Source: Thermogutta sp039793925 (GTDB lineage Bacteria; Planctomycetota; Planctomycetia; Pirellulales; Thermoguttaceae). Taken from it: DNA of 64,000 nucleotides. Position numbers and translations under genes: made by a program. The notes beneath the pieces are model-generated. The model had not been told where the DNA came from. It did not search any database and saw only the letters and a program-made list of their open reading frames with translations. Where the stretch lies: assembly GCF_039793925.1 (NCBI RefSeq), contig NZ_JBAMME010000240.1, positions 42,980-106,979 of the forward strand. Direction: 5' to 3'. Of the stretch, positions 29,101 to 36,405 are shown one piece after another. Within the stretch, counting starts at the first letter, position 1. Every line of letters begins with the position of its first letter.

Positions 29101-30671
29101 AAAACGCCCGGTGGTTCGGCGAGGTGCTCTGGGACCTCGATTTCGGAGACGCCACAGTTCAGGAACTTCCCATCGCATTTAGCCCGGGAGAGTGGGGGTC
29201 GCTCACCGTTTCTCCAACCGCCATGTTTGGTGCAACTCCCTCGGTTAACCCGGAAGCGGCCGCACACGCTTCCCATCCCGCATCCACTTCTGGCATCCTC
29301 ACCTTTGCAGAGCCACAGAAGGGACGGGTGCGCCTCCGGATCGCAGGGGAAATCCAGCCGAAGAATGGCTGGCTGGCTGTCCCGCAGATGACAAGCCCTC
29401 AGGTGCGGTTACAAAGCGTCACCGTTTTGCTCCCGAAAAGATTGGCATGGGACAGTCGTCTGGCAGCCGTTTGGGGACTTCGCTCCCTGCCGCCGTCCGA
29501 AATACCGGCGGGCCATCCAGCGGGTGAAGAATGGATAGCTTACCAGACGGAGAGGCCGGGATTTTGGCCCCCCCTCAAGGTGCCACCAAAAGACCCCGGA
29601 AAACTGAATACCGTGGAGATCCTCCTGGCGATTAACACCCAACGGGAACTGCTGGGTTGGCTGCAAGCGCAACTGGAAAACGTTCCCGAAGGCGAAATCA
29701 CGACTGCACCGCTCCCAGGCTGCGAACTTATCGCCGCGTGGGTGGATGGAATTCCCATCCCCGCCTTTGTGGACGACAAAGGCCGGTGGCACATCCCGAT
29801 CGACGCGGCTCAGCCAACCCGCTATCTGGAGTGCCTCTTTTATCAGCGTTGGGAATCCGCTTCCACGCGGGCAACACTCCCCGTGGTCCATTTCGAAAAA
29901 CTGGCCGGTCCGGAGCGAACCTTCATGTGGGTGGAGAGCCCGTCCGCATATCGCCTATACGGAGATGGACTTTCCGAGCTGGGCCTCCGAGAGTACGAAT
30001 TCACGCGAGCTCGTGGGCTGGCCGACGAGCTCACCGAGGCGTCCTCGCACACGACATCGCTAGCGCTGGCTGGTTTGCCCCGGGTGGCAAGACGTTTTTT
30101 GTGGCTACGGGATCGCGCACGGCGGTCGATTTCTCTGAGTCCCGCGGGCTCTGGCGTGAATTCTGCCGAAATCCGCCTCCGCAACATGGAACTTCAAACC
30201 ACCGATACGCTGCAGTCCCTGGTCGGAGTGGAGGCACTATCTTTATCCCCGGGGGAATCGGTAGCAGAGCAGATCTTCTCGGCACCCCCTCCCCGGGAGA
30301 ACCGGCGGCAGGCATTCCTCGGGGAATCAGAGCCCAAAGCCATAAGTGTGGAGCCGATCCCCGCGCCTGTGGACTGGTGGAGCATTGGGGCAGCCATTGG
30401 AATATTCGTGCTGTCTGTGGGACTGCTGATCGTAACATTGCGATGGTGGCATCCTCTCGCCGTTTGGGTGATGCGCTTCGCACACGCAGTCCTCGCAATG
30501 GTGGGTGTCATCTGGTGGTTGTTCCTTCGGCCGAGTTTTCTGGGCTGGTTTCTCATCCTGGCGGCCGTGTTCCTGCTCATCCGATCGCGCTGGCAATGGG
30601 TGCCTCAGGAAGAGGCAGAAGTGCCTCTCATTGTGCACCAGCCGGTTGCAACCAACGACCGTTCGCCATGA
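23193..30671 (+). CDS. Giant exported protein B: fusion of two paralogues of protein A
   Basis: A protein of 2492 residues. The ATG at 23193 is preceded by GGGAGG and gives a signal peptide ending FGALAEE. Unit B1 (residues 1 to about 1350) has the A-type module (RRVFVPQDRL...FEQMISRA...AVYQAVFRQDS...AFIPLGQ), long beta-rich sequence and membrane helices near 1250-1315. Unit B2 begins at Met1358 (27264) with a second signal-peptide-like segment (MVVFLMASLVILSVGG...SFAQQ). The module then recurs (YRVFIPVDENGRPVGQEVYVPEELYKQL cut here as pattern only: VFIPVD, VYVPEELY, GAVYRGTF, LEFPLG). The unit ends with another helix pair (WWSIGAAIGIFVLSVGLLIV, LFLRPSFLGWFLIL). The reading frame is open throughout. 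The function is unknown; the architecture suggests an envelope or surface structure. Confidence 0.85.
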   Translation: MRSASSLRSSQAGRSHLGRWCCALLVFWLTICSFGALAEEAVVSRTPNPEKVLGPITPLRFRRVFVPQDRLNEIRDPVPYFPLNAAEFEQMISRANSQAAIRGQNGEIVSAVYQAVFRQDSLVGLEGEWVVELSSAVEQAFIPLGQPNIAIGDATWSDTGGVNVPILTDSQGRLGMLVNRSGKIHFRWSARRVSPTADTSATRFTLVFPHAVTSELRLIMTEQWQVSVENALLLPMGAVPGELPGYRLMFSGNQPISLLLTRPESEERNKPRLVYREKVAYDLALHGLEATWVWDVDVLNDGVEALYLELPSSLQIAEAKLGDTPLSWTVGMTDDGRPHGVRLQFPEPLRGHGRTLTLRGIQGLPLDQTVTLPSLLPENAFWLSRHATVVLRRPLRLYDLQLSGARLKQVVTLPTAPGDMGLEIVGEAPTSEIRVHCKIGTGELEATTLVNWIWDQETLKAQMTTAVRSRAGEIFQFCLPIRHGWSVEEVTAAPEDIVDDWRWDPPADDSGNGTLTICLRKPLASESSAVFNVVLSSKLLENCERLDLREIMPVASQGGFAKHQMYGAIRLATSLRENFQIDAHPQLPLVPQAVVDFLRTWAVLPGNATIFEIGLPPPKCEFHRIARPRRFLAQISGTLGFRGKELSVRYEVSIQPDQTDVDRIRVFWTAPSGRSTWHWKWRDNDGREVALRTEPANDARLKNTAEVCEVLLPRAIREPVTLVAERDWPLEPGPVPLPILPEAVRFQGVLHLVGTTSGEDLTGLRWTTKGLRTVADEQGKPPALPVFASYRYEGGTTLGINELPELCLFLERGKVPLPVWAISANVAFRLDCHGTLERWHVFKISCPQGGRAIFTRSANEGNPLEMAVTLDGQAVTWQTRPKEAGSEFEVVVPPQGGERRLVIWERFADGKGFIADLAHLTRLFPDFPVYHWRATVWTPPAYQPLCDREFLSWGFHPSAWASKLFGPLWRPPEQPLFIPDRLNRALFDPTLPPPDLSFQRAQQFLESFGENVAALLSVSAEGNSQPAASPGQVSASAATAGKREARDTPAVQPSGRKGRPIFWRDLLSDAVVEKVYDSPPRLRTVIFLVDRRAFQELDLTPGTEWDPQRLPSGVLKDNTPAALATALLESAGLVLVITPRAVVLTSLTEVARHRKDVTWERPPLYKLAAESDWAQEIEISRLNEGGEGFCRVRVWNDLPSVGPLTPLGTAVETGLAFARQGWNATALPEKQLAEPQPSMVLLIPVDLITGSRWLGTCLVFLAVVAFRVPRRVLLGLALTAAVVVAFVPDLFAPVFSGAFLGTLLAFVVSLTQAGWEAVKQSGDTVPLSQFRLASTEQPSPHAVAPQNRGDTRWSTAGMVVFLMASLVILSVGGKAGPSFAQQPPGAVPENRTGGAQPAPVPPVYRVFIPVDENGRPVGQEVYVPEELYKQLQRRVSPVNETPPGWQFIGAVYRGTFSPANTGDRWEITDFNATLECLLSDAPVTLEFPLGSDVLLPGVNEVLVDGRPTAATWNSGRLRVTINDPGRHRLRIPFTIQPSQQGSVTELTGAIPPIVNARLELAASPDLLRVEVPSALGRVERDPESGAWAAELGPANQLVIRWTTGQPLFGDASLESDVLYVLDLRPEGFHWTVRWKLHSFSLARNQLQLVCDPDLTLVSLTAGSPVQVQPLLAGVDQQVFNVTFSGPVPSDQIVTAEFSQAMREAPGGIRLPTVHFTDIGVGRQDLVVNVGTGLKVIASHSPRWQSVNLDEIQGRWQLQVPEGALAYTCSEKSEFWGAWIISDRPRLQTDDTLQVTVGEAVARLAWQVLFPKDQPIPGVLHVRLPRDFHLDSIALYRGAVEIPIVASQGKQGELLLLIGAVPAGEMRLVVGGTIPLLPDVEWSCPRFELQEADSRSLTVVVFQSSGVKAEVVRTKQFEPLSVASGLILPPADDSQVGAYVSQSPSTADIDLRVRVQEHFWPAEATVRVWQQNARWFGEVLWDLDFGDATVQELPIAFSPGEWGSLTVSPTAMFGATPSVNPEAAAHASHPASTSGILTFAEPQKGRVRLRIAGEIQPKNGWLAVPQMTSPQVRLQSVTVLLPKRLAWDSRLAAVWGLRSLPPSEIPAGHPAGEEWIAYQTERPGFWPPLKVPPKDPGKLNTVEILLAINTQRELLGWLQAQLENVPEGEITTAPLPGCELIAAWVDGIPIPAFVDDKGRWHIPIDAAQPTRYLECLFYQRWESASTRATLPVVHFEKLAGPERTFMWVESPSAYRLYGDGLSELGLREYEFTRARGLADELTEASSHTTSLALAGLPRVARRFLWLRDRARRSISLSPAGSGVNSAEIRLRNMELQTTDTLQSLVGVEALSLSPGESVAEQIFSAPPPRENRRQAFLGESEPKAISVEPIPAPVDWWSIGAAIGIFVLSVGLLIVTLRWWHPLAVWVMRFAHAVLAMVGVIWWLFLRPSFLGWFLILAAVFLLIRSRWQWVPQEEAEVPLIVHQPVATNDRSP

Positions 30672-30922
30672 CCGCATCCCAGTACGTGTATTAAATTATT
30701 CCCCTGCAACAAGATCTGCCATCCCGCTAAGTCCTGCCAGATTGCGGAACGCGATTTGCTCCCGACAGCAACAACCTGGTCAAGTCCAGGTCGTTCACCA
30801 TGGGTGGCCGAATCGCCCGGGCCGAGGGGTGATGAACATGGCCGGGCAGTCGTGCGGACAGCCCATTTCCATACACTGTCCAAACGCTTCGAACATCGTT
30901 AGGAATCGTTTTAAACATCGTT

Positions 30923-31648
30923 ATGACTCGCAAAGTCGTGATCTTTCAGAATGCGCCGGGGGAACCACCCGGACAGATTGCCGATTTTCTCATGTGGGCT
31001 GGTGTGGATTGCGAAATCCTCCCCCTTTATTCTCACGTGCCCAATGATCTGGACTGGGATAACCTGGCCGGCGTGGTCGCACTGGGCGGTCCGATGAACG
31101 TCGATGAGGTGGACAAATTCCCCTATCTTGCCCGTGAAAAGGAATGGCTAGCACAGGCCGTGCGGCGTGAAATTCCGGTTTTGGGGATCTGTCTGGGGGC
31201 CCAACTGCTTGCCCGTTGCTTGAATGCCCGGGTTTATCCCAATCCCGTGAAGGAAATCGGCTGGTACGAGGTGAGCTTTACACCGGCCACGGCAAGTGAT
31301 GCACTCTTCTCCGGGGTCCCATGGCGGGGAATCGTTTTCCAGTGGCATGGGGACACCTTCACTCTTCCCGAAGGCGCCTTCTTGCTGGCTACCGGCAGCG
31401 ATTGCGTCAACCAGGCCTTTCGCTACGGGTCCTGTGCCTGGGGGCTTCAGTTTCATCTGGAAGTCACGCCGGCCCTCGTGGAAGCCTGGATGGACTCCGC
31501 GGAAGCAAGTGGCGAGCTGGACCAGGTCGGTGTATCGAAACAGAAGATCCTCGAACAGACCCGCCATCAGTTCGCGCGGATGCAGCGCCTGGCAGAACTC
31601 GTCTTTCCGCGTTTTGCTCGGCTGTGCGCATCGGGGACTGTCCGGTGA
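30923..31648 (+). CDS. Class I glutamine amidotransferase-like protein (GMP synthase glutaminase-like)
   Basis: The 241-residue protein is a stand-alone class I glutaminase domain. It has the nucleophile elbow GICLGAQ with the catalytic Cys, the FQWHGDTF strand typical of GuaA-like amidotransferases, and QFHLEV with the His and Glu of the triad. There is no synthetase domain. Stand-alone members include gamma-glutamyl hydrolases of polyamine-type compounds and partners in amide transfer; which one applies here cannot be told. No ribosome binding site is visible before the ATG, so a leaderless or weak start is possible. The 250 bases upstream contain no gene. Confidence 0.85.
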   Translation: MTRKVVIFQNAPGEPPGQIADFLMWAGVDCEILPLYSHVPNDLDWDNLAGVVALGGPMNVDEVDKFPYLAREKEWLAQAVRREIPVLGICLGAQLLARCLNARVYPNPVKEIGWYEVSFTPATASDALFSGVPWRGIVFQWHGDTFTLPEGAFLLATGSDCVNQAFRYGSCAWGLQFHLEVTPALVEAWMDSAEASGELDQVGVSKQKILEQTRHQFARMQRLAELVFPRFARLCASGTVR

Positions 31649-31960
31649 TTCCCCGGTCACGTTTCTTTCCTTTTGCCCCATCCTCTCATCGGTCCCCGTG
31701 GATAGGGTTTGGGCTTGATCAGCCGGGTAACCCGCTCGCGAATCATTTGTCCTCCAGTGGGTCGTCCTTTCCCTCTGCCGTTTTTTCTTGACTGTGCTCG
31801 AATCGTGACCTAGGGTCCAGTAGCTTCCCAAACTTGCCTGGTTGCTCGAGAACAAGGAAGACTCTGGCAAACCGGTGCGGTTTGGGGAGAAGGAGAGTTG
31901 GGTTGTCGGTCAGCAGGGATGGTTATATTCACATTCTCATTTAGCAGACGGGGGTTAAGT
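31649..31960. other. Intergenic region upstream of the chemoreceptor gene
   Basis: No gene is supported. A weak promoter-like pair (TTGACT at 31788, TAGGGT at 31811, 17-base spacer) follows a run of T; only the -35 box is good. Confidence 0.35.
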
Positions 31961-33994
31961 ATGACGCTCAGATTGTCGCATTTGAGTCTCAAGGCAAAAC
32001 TGCTGGGTGGGTTTCTCGCCGTGGCCGGTGTCACGGCCGTGGTGGGCGGGCTGGCCTATTATGGGCTTTCACAGACAGCGAAAGGCGTTGATGATCTGGC
32101 GAACCAGGCGGTTCCCAAACTGAAGCTGACGGCCCAAATGGGGCATTGTTTTGAAGAGGAAATGCGGCAACAACGGACACTCCTCAATCTGGATTTGGAC
32201 CAGGAAACCCGCCAGCGCCATTACGCCCAGTTAGAAAAAACTCGCGAAACGTTCCGTAACGCCATGAAGGAGTACGAGCCGCTGCGGCAGCTCGACGAAG
32301 AAGCCAAAATCTGGCAGGAGTTCAAGGCCGAGCTCGATCAAACTATGCAAGCCAACGATAAGTTCTTCGCCCTCTCACGGCAGTTCGACGAACTCCTGGC
32401 CAGAGTCCAGCCCCAAGAGAGCGGCAAAAGAGAACTGGTTGCTCAAACAATGTATCAATGCCGCTACTGGACGATGCGAGTAGGGGTCGATTTTCAAGGC
32501 ATTTTGCTGGCCCTGAAGAATGCCTTGTTGCGTGCCAACGACGGAGAGGCCTACAAAAAAGCAATGGAGGATTATGCTGCGGCAAAAACGCAGTTTGAGA
32601 ATTCTGTTGCCGAGCTGGCCAAGCGGATGCCCCGCGTCGGCCTGAGCACCGAAACGCTCGACTCATTTAAGAAAGCGGTGCTCGATATGTGCGATGCCTA
32701 CGAAAAGGCCCTCGCCAAATATGATCGCAATGATCCCCAATTCGCCGACAAGGTCGATGCAGATGTGAAGGGAATGGGTCAAAACTGTTTGGCCATTTAT
32801 AAAAAGCTCCAAGAGATCGTGCACAATGACATCAACAAGATTGAATCTCTTGCCGCCGAGATGCGGCGCCAGGCCTTGGACGTTTGCCGGATCCACATGG
32901 ATGACCAGCAGCAGCGGCTGAATAAGATCTGCGATTTGTGGAAGGCTGAGGCCAAGCGGATGGCCCAGGAGGGCCTCGCCACGGCCAAATTTGCCAAGAC
33001 GCTAGCCCTGGGAGCGACGGGCGTGGGCGTGATTGTGGCTGTCATTCTGGGGTTTGTCCTGGCGACAAGCATCATCCGGCCGGTGAACAAGGTCGTCACC
33101 ATGCTCAGGGATGTGTCTGAGGGTGAAGGCGATCTGACGAAGCGACTGGAGGTCACGAGCCACGACGAAATTGGCCAGCTTGCTCGTTACTTCAATGCCT
33201 TCTGCGATAAGCTGGAGGCGATCATTCGTGACGTGGCGGCCAGTGCGGAGCAATTCAACGAAGGCTCGCGGGTGGTCTCCGAAGCCTCGCAGACACTCGC
33301 CAGCGGTGCCCAGGAACAGAGCGCCAGCGTGGAGCAGGTGAACGCGACAGTCCAGCAGATGGTGCGGATGATTGAACAGGTGAAGGAGGCCGCCAGCGAG
33401 ACAAATCGCTTGGCCCAGCAGGCCCAGAATATTGCCCGCGAGGGAGGCGAGGCAGTGCAGAAATCGGCTGAGGCGATGCAGCTCATTCGGGCGAGTTCAC
33501 AGCGCATCGCCGAGATTATCCAGGTCATTTCGGAGATTGCAAGCCAGACGAACTTGCTAGCCCTCAATGCGGCGATCGAGGCTGCCCGGGCGGGTGAGCA
33601 CGGGATGGGCTTCGCCGTGGTAGCCGACGAGGTCCGAAAGTTGGCTGAGCGGTCCAACCAGGCAGCGGGTGAGATCACAAAGTTGATCAAGGAATCGACC
33701 GCCCGCGTCGAAGAGGGCGCCCACCTCAGTCAGAAGACCGAGGAGTCCCTGGCACGGATCGTCGAGAGCGTGGGAGTCACTAGTCAGAAGATCGCCGAGA
33801 TCGCCAGCGCGGCGGTGCAGCAGGCGGCGAGTGCTGAAGAGGTCAGCAAAGCGGTGCAGAACATCGCCCAGGTCGTCGAGCAATCGGCGGCGGGGAGCGA
33901 GGAGCTGGCCTCCAGCAGCGAAGAACTGTCCGCCCAGGCAGCAGCCCTCCGCGAACTTGTCGGTCGGTTTAAAGTACGGGCAGCCACCGCCTGA
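31961..33994 (+). CDS. Methyl-accepting chemotaxis protein
   Basis: The 677-residue transmembrane chemoreceptor starts at the ATG at 31961 (GGGGGTTAAG upstream). The first membrane helix spans residues 12-32. An extracytoplasmic helical sensor domain of about 310 residues, rich in charged heptads, follows to the second helix near 347-369. A HAMP linker (IIRPVNKVVTMLRDVSEGEGDLTKRL) comes next. The signalling hairpin near residues 520-562 includes EIASQTNLLALNAAIEAARAG in the canonical tip. The C-terminus is a glutamate/serine-rich coiled coil without a CheR-tethering pentapeptide. No che or flagellar genes are nearby, so its kinase partner is encoded elsewhere. A strong terminator follows. Confidence 0.93.
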   Translation: MTLRLSHLSLKAKLLGGFLAVAGVTAVVGGLAYYGLSQTAKGVDDLANQAVPKLKLTAQMGHCFEEEMRQQRTLLNLDLDQETRQRHYAQLEKTRETFRNAMKEYEPLRQLDEEAKIWQEFKAELDQTMQANDKFFALSRQFDELLARVQPQESGKRELVAQTMYQCRYWTMRVGVDFQGILLALKNALLRANDGEAYKKAMEDYAAAKTQFENSVAELAKRMPRVGLSTETLDSFKKAVLDMCDAYEKALAKYDRNDPQFADKVDADVKGMGQNCLAIYKKLQEIVHNDINKIESLAAEMRRQALDVCRIHMDDQQQRLNKICDLWKAEAKRMAQEGLATAKFAKTLALGATGVGVIVAVILGFVLATSIIRPVNKVVTMLRDVSEGEGDLTKRLEVTSHDEIGQLARYFNAFCDKLEAIIRDVAASAEQFNEGSRVVSEASQTLASGAQEQSASVEQVNATVQQMVRMIEQVKEAASETNRLAQQAQNIAREGGEAVQKSAEAMQLIRASSQRIAEIIQVISEIASQTNLLALNAAIEAARAGEHGMGFAVVADEVRKLAERSNQAAGEITKLIKESTARVEEGAHLSQKTEESLARIVESVGVTSQKIAEIASAAVQQAASAEEVSKAVQNIAQVVEQSAAGSEELASSSEELSAQAAALRELVGRFKVRAATA

Positions 33995-33996
33995 AG

Positions 33997-34017
33997 GGTG
34001 TAAGCCGCCCTTACACC
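33997..34017 (+). terminator. Stem-loop after the chemoreceptor gene
   Basis: A GGTGTAAG/CTTACACC stem of 8 bp begins 2 bases past the stop codon. No T-run follows, so it may protect the mRNA end or assist the true terminator just downstream. Confidence 0.45.
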
Positions 34018-34030
34018 GGTCCCACCTGCG

Positions 34031-34063
34031 GGGGTGACTCTCGCGAGTCACCCCTCATTTTTT
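34031..34063 (+). terminator. Intrinsic terminator of the chemoreceptor gene
   Basis: A perfect 10-bp stem (GGGGTGACTC/GAGTCACCCC) with a TCGC loop is followed by CTCA and six T. Confidence 0.88.
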
Positions 34064-34111
34064 CAGAGCAAACAGATTCTTCATCTCACCAGGAACTGCG
34101 GGCGTGGCATC

Positions 34112-34140
34112 GGAGGGACCTGCTTGTCAGGTCCGTTCTC
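34112..34140 (+). repeat. Dispersed hairpin repeat, copy 3
   Basis: The 29-base unit folds as GGACCTG-CTTGT-CAGGTCC and is flanked by GGAGGG-like and CGTTCTC sequence. It matches the next copy (34160-34188) at 25 of 29 positions. One stem position changes as a pair (C-G to G-C), which suggests the fold is under selection. Confidence 0.6.
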
Positions 34141-34159
34141 ACCCCATTCGATCAATATT

Positions 34160-34188
34160 GGAGGGACGTCCTTGTCACGCCCGTTCTC
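34160..34188 (+). repeat. Dispersed hairpin repeat, copy 4
   Basis: This is the second unit of the local pair, 48 bases after the first. The right flank CGTTCTC and loop CTTGT are identical to copy 3. One pair is compensated and two pairs are lost in the stem. The motif GGCATCGGA occurs just before copy 3 and again just after this copy. Confidence 0.6.
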
Positions 34189-34261
34189 GGCATCGGAGTG
34201 GAGATTCGGGCGTTTTTTCAGTCGGAAAGAAAAAGTGGGGGTTGGCCAGGCCTCGGCAAGC

Positions 34262-34289
34262 TTGTATTCTGCTGGGCTTGGCGTATACT
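34262..34289 (+). promoter_or_regulatory. Candidate promoter for btaAB
   Basis: TTGTAT and TATACT are separated by 16 bases. The -10 box is good (5 of 6) and the -35 box weak (3 of 6). Transcription would start about 130 bases before the btaA ATG. No clear Pho box was seen. Confidence 0.35.
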
Positions 34290-34424
34290 GGGGTTTATGT
34301 TTTGTCGGGAATACCGTGTTGGACGGGATTGGCAGGCGGGGATGGTGCCCACCAAGCCACCCTGGTGATCCCGCCATTCGTTGGGGCGTGTTGGGGGTCG
34401 TGTAAAAATACCGGAGTCAAAGCG

Positions 34425-35615
34425 ATGTCGGTCGGCGAGTGGGTCAGCGGTCAAGTCTTTAAACTCGTTCATCGTCACAACCTCGTTTATAACACCTGCT
34501 GGGAGGATCCGCGATTAGACCGCGTGGCCCTCGACATCGGCCCGGACGACACAATCCTGGTGATCACTTCCGCGGGTTGTAACGCCCTGGATTACGCGCT
34601 GTTGGGCCCCCGCCACATTTACGCTGTGGACATGAATCCCCGTCAGAACGCTCTTTTGGAGTTGAAAATGGCGGGGATTCGGCATCTCGATTTTGACACG
34701 TTTTTTCAGATCTTCGGTCAGGGACGTTGTCGCGGGATCAAGCAGATTTATGAGCAGCATCTGCGACGGGACTTGAGTACCTTTGCCCGCCGCTATTGGG
34801 ACCGTCATATCCACCGGTTTTTTGGAAAGAAGCGTTCCTTTTATTTCCGAGGGACGGCGGGAACATTTGCCCGGGTGATGAACACGTACATCAATAAAGT
34901 GGCTCGTGTGCGCCCATGGGTGGATCGGATCCTCGAGGCCAAGACCCTCGAAGAGCAGCGCGAGATTTACGAGAAGTATCTGAAAGAACAGGTGTGGACG
35001 CCGCTTTTGCGGTTTCTGCTCAGCCGGGACGCCATGCTGTCGCTGGTGGGTGTACCCCGGGCGCAGCGCAAACAGATCGAAATGTACTATCAAGGGGGTG
35101 TGGCCAAATACGTCCAGGATTGCGTGGAAGCGGTGTTTGCCAAGCTGCCTATTTCAGACAACTATTTTTGGCGGGTGTACATCACAGGGAGCTACACGCG
35201 GGAGTGCTGTCCAGAATATCTCAAGGAAGAGAATTTCTACAAATTGAAAGAGGGACTCGTCGATCGCATCACCACACACACCAACACGGTGGAAGGTTTT
35301 CTCGTCGAAAACGAGGTCGCCATCAGCAAATACGTGCTCCTCGATCATATGGACTGGTTGGCTGGACGGTTCTTTCCACTCTTGGAGGCTGAATGGCAGG
35401 CGATATTCGATCGAGCCAGGCCGGGAGCGCGGGCGATCTGGCGGAGTGGAGGGTTGCGGACCGACTTTGTGGATCGTGTGCGGGTCCACATCAATGGTCG
35501 GACGGTCAGCTTGGGAGAGCAACTCACTTATCATCGTGAGCTCGCCGAGCAGTTGCACGCCCGGTGCCGTGTTCACACTTATGGAAGTTTCTACATTGCC
35601 GATTTGAACACCTGA
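34425..35615 (+). CDS. btaA: S-adenosylmethionine:diacylglycerol 3-amino-3-carboxypropyl transferase (BtaA, DUF3419)
   Basis: BtaA makes the first step of the phosphorus-free betaine lipid DGTS, moving the aminocarboxypropyl group of S-adenosylmethionine to diacylglycerol. The ATG at 34425 follows CCGGAG at suitable spacing; the long upstream frame is non-coding. The 396-residue product has the DUF3419 opening LVYNTCWEDPRLDRVAL, the SAM-binding strands ILVITSAGCNALDYAL and IYAVDMNPRQNALLELK, and a helical middle. Near the C-terminus is a second typical block (HMDWLAGRFFPLLEAEW). A methyltransferase gene with BtaB features follows after 37 bases, which strongly supports the assignment. The enzyme is probably membrane-associated but has no transmembrane helix. 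Confidence 0.88.
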   Translation: MSVGEWVSGQVFKLVHRHNLVYNTCWEDPRLDRVALDIGPDDTILVITSAGCNALDYALLGPRHIYAVDMNPRQNALLELKMAGIRHLDFDTFFQIFGQGRCRGIKQIYEQHLRRDLSTFARRYWDRHIHRFFGKKRSFYFRGTAGTFARVMNTYINKVARVRPWVDRILEAKTLEEQREIYEKYLKEQVWTPLLRFLLSRDAMLSLVGVPRAQRKQIEMYYQGGVAKYVQDCVEAVFAKLPISDNYFWRVYITGSYTRECCPEYLKEENFYKLKEGLVDRITTHTNTVEGFLVENEVAISKYVLLDHMDWLAGRFFPLLEAEWQAIFDRARPGARAIWRSGGLRTDFVDRVRVHINGRTVSLGEQLTYHRELAEQLHARCRVHTYGSFYIADLNT

Positions 35616-35652
35616 ACAGTCATCGGCCGATTATCACGAAAGCCTCTCCGAG

Positions 35653-36405
35653 ATGGGTCTGTGGAGTGATCTGAAGATTCTGTATCACATGGTGTTCCGC
35701 CCGGGACGTGGTCGCGACCATGCCGAGCGGATGGAAAGTTTTTATGGGCCTCAGGCCGAGGCATACGACAGTTTTCGTCGGCGATTGCTTCAGGGACGCG
35801 AGGAGCTCTGGTCGAAACTGGGCATTCCTGAAGGAGGAGTATGGGTTGATTTTGGTGCGGGGACGGGCTCGAATGCTGAATACTTCGGCGAGAACATAGA
35901 GCGCCTGCGAAAAGTGATTCTGGTCGATCTCTCAAAATCTCTTCTCGATGTGGCTCAGAAACGCATCCAGCAGCATGGCTGGCGGAATGTGGAAACCCGC
36001 CTTGCGGATGTCACGACTTTCACCCCTGAGGAGTCCGTGAACGTCGTGACGTTTTCGTATTCGCTCACGATGATTCCCGATTGGTTTGCGGCTGTGGATA
36101 ACGCGTGGCGTATTCTGAAGCCCGGTGGGCGGATTGGGGTAGTGGATTTTTATGTCTCGCGGAAGCATCCCGCCCCCGGAATGCGGCGGCACGGCACGTG
36201 CGCCCGGCTCTTCTGGACATTCTGGTTCAATTACGACGACGTTTTTCCATCTCCAGACCATATCCCGTATTTGCGCTATCGCTTTCGGGAGGTTTTCCTG
36301 GAAGAACGTCGGGCCAAGGTGCCGTATTTGCCTCTGGCGCGGGCTCCCTATTACATTTTTATTGGGGAAAAGAATACCGATTTGACGCCCGATCTGCCGG
36401 TTTGA
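35653..36405 (+). CDS. btaB: Diacylglycerylhomoserine N-methyltransferase (BtaB-like)
   Basis: The 250-residue class I SAM-dependent methyltransferase would methylate the homoserine amine three times to complete DGTS. It has an N-terminal SFYGPQAEAYDSFRRRLLQGREELW segment (trimmed: FYGPQAEAYDSFR), motif I VDFGAGTGSN, an acidic loop VILVDLSKSLL, motif II around ADVTTF, and post-motif LKPGGRIGVVDFYVS. The tail rich in Tyr and Pro (VPYLPLARAPYYIF) is a family feature. The gene follows btaA by 37 bases with no terminator between, so they form an operon. Rhodobacter uses the same separate btaA-btaB arrangement, while eukaryotes fuse them. Confidence 0.85.
   Translation: MGLWSDLKILYHMVFRPGRGRDHAERMESFYGPQAEAYDSFRRRLLQGREELWSKLGIPEGGVWVDFGAGTGSNAEYFGENIERLRKVILVDLSKSLLDVAQKRIQQHGWRNVETRLADVTTFTPEESVNVVTFSYSLTMIPDWFAAVDNAWRILKPGGRIGVVDFYVSRKHPAPGMRRHGTCARLFWTFWFNYDDVFPSPDHIPYLRYRFREVFLEERRAKVPYLPLARAPYYIFIGEKNTDLTPDLPV

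Noticed and set aside
29657..30694. A 345-residue plus-strand frame within protein B
   Set aside because: It is a second frame inside the B2 region; the main frame continues smoothly through it to the C-terminal membrane helices.
34104..34424. N-terminal extension of the btaA frame by 107 residues
   Set aside because: It would translate the hairpin repeats, and BtaA homology begins only after the ATG at 34425, which has its own ribosome binding site.
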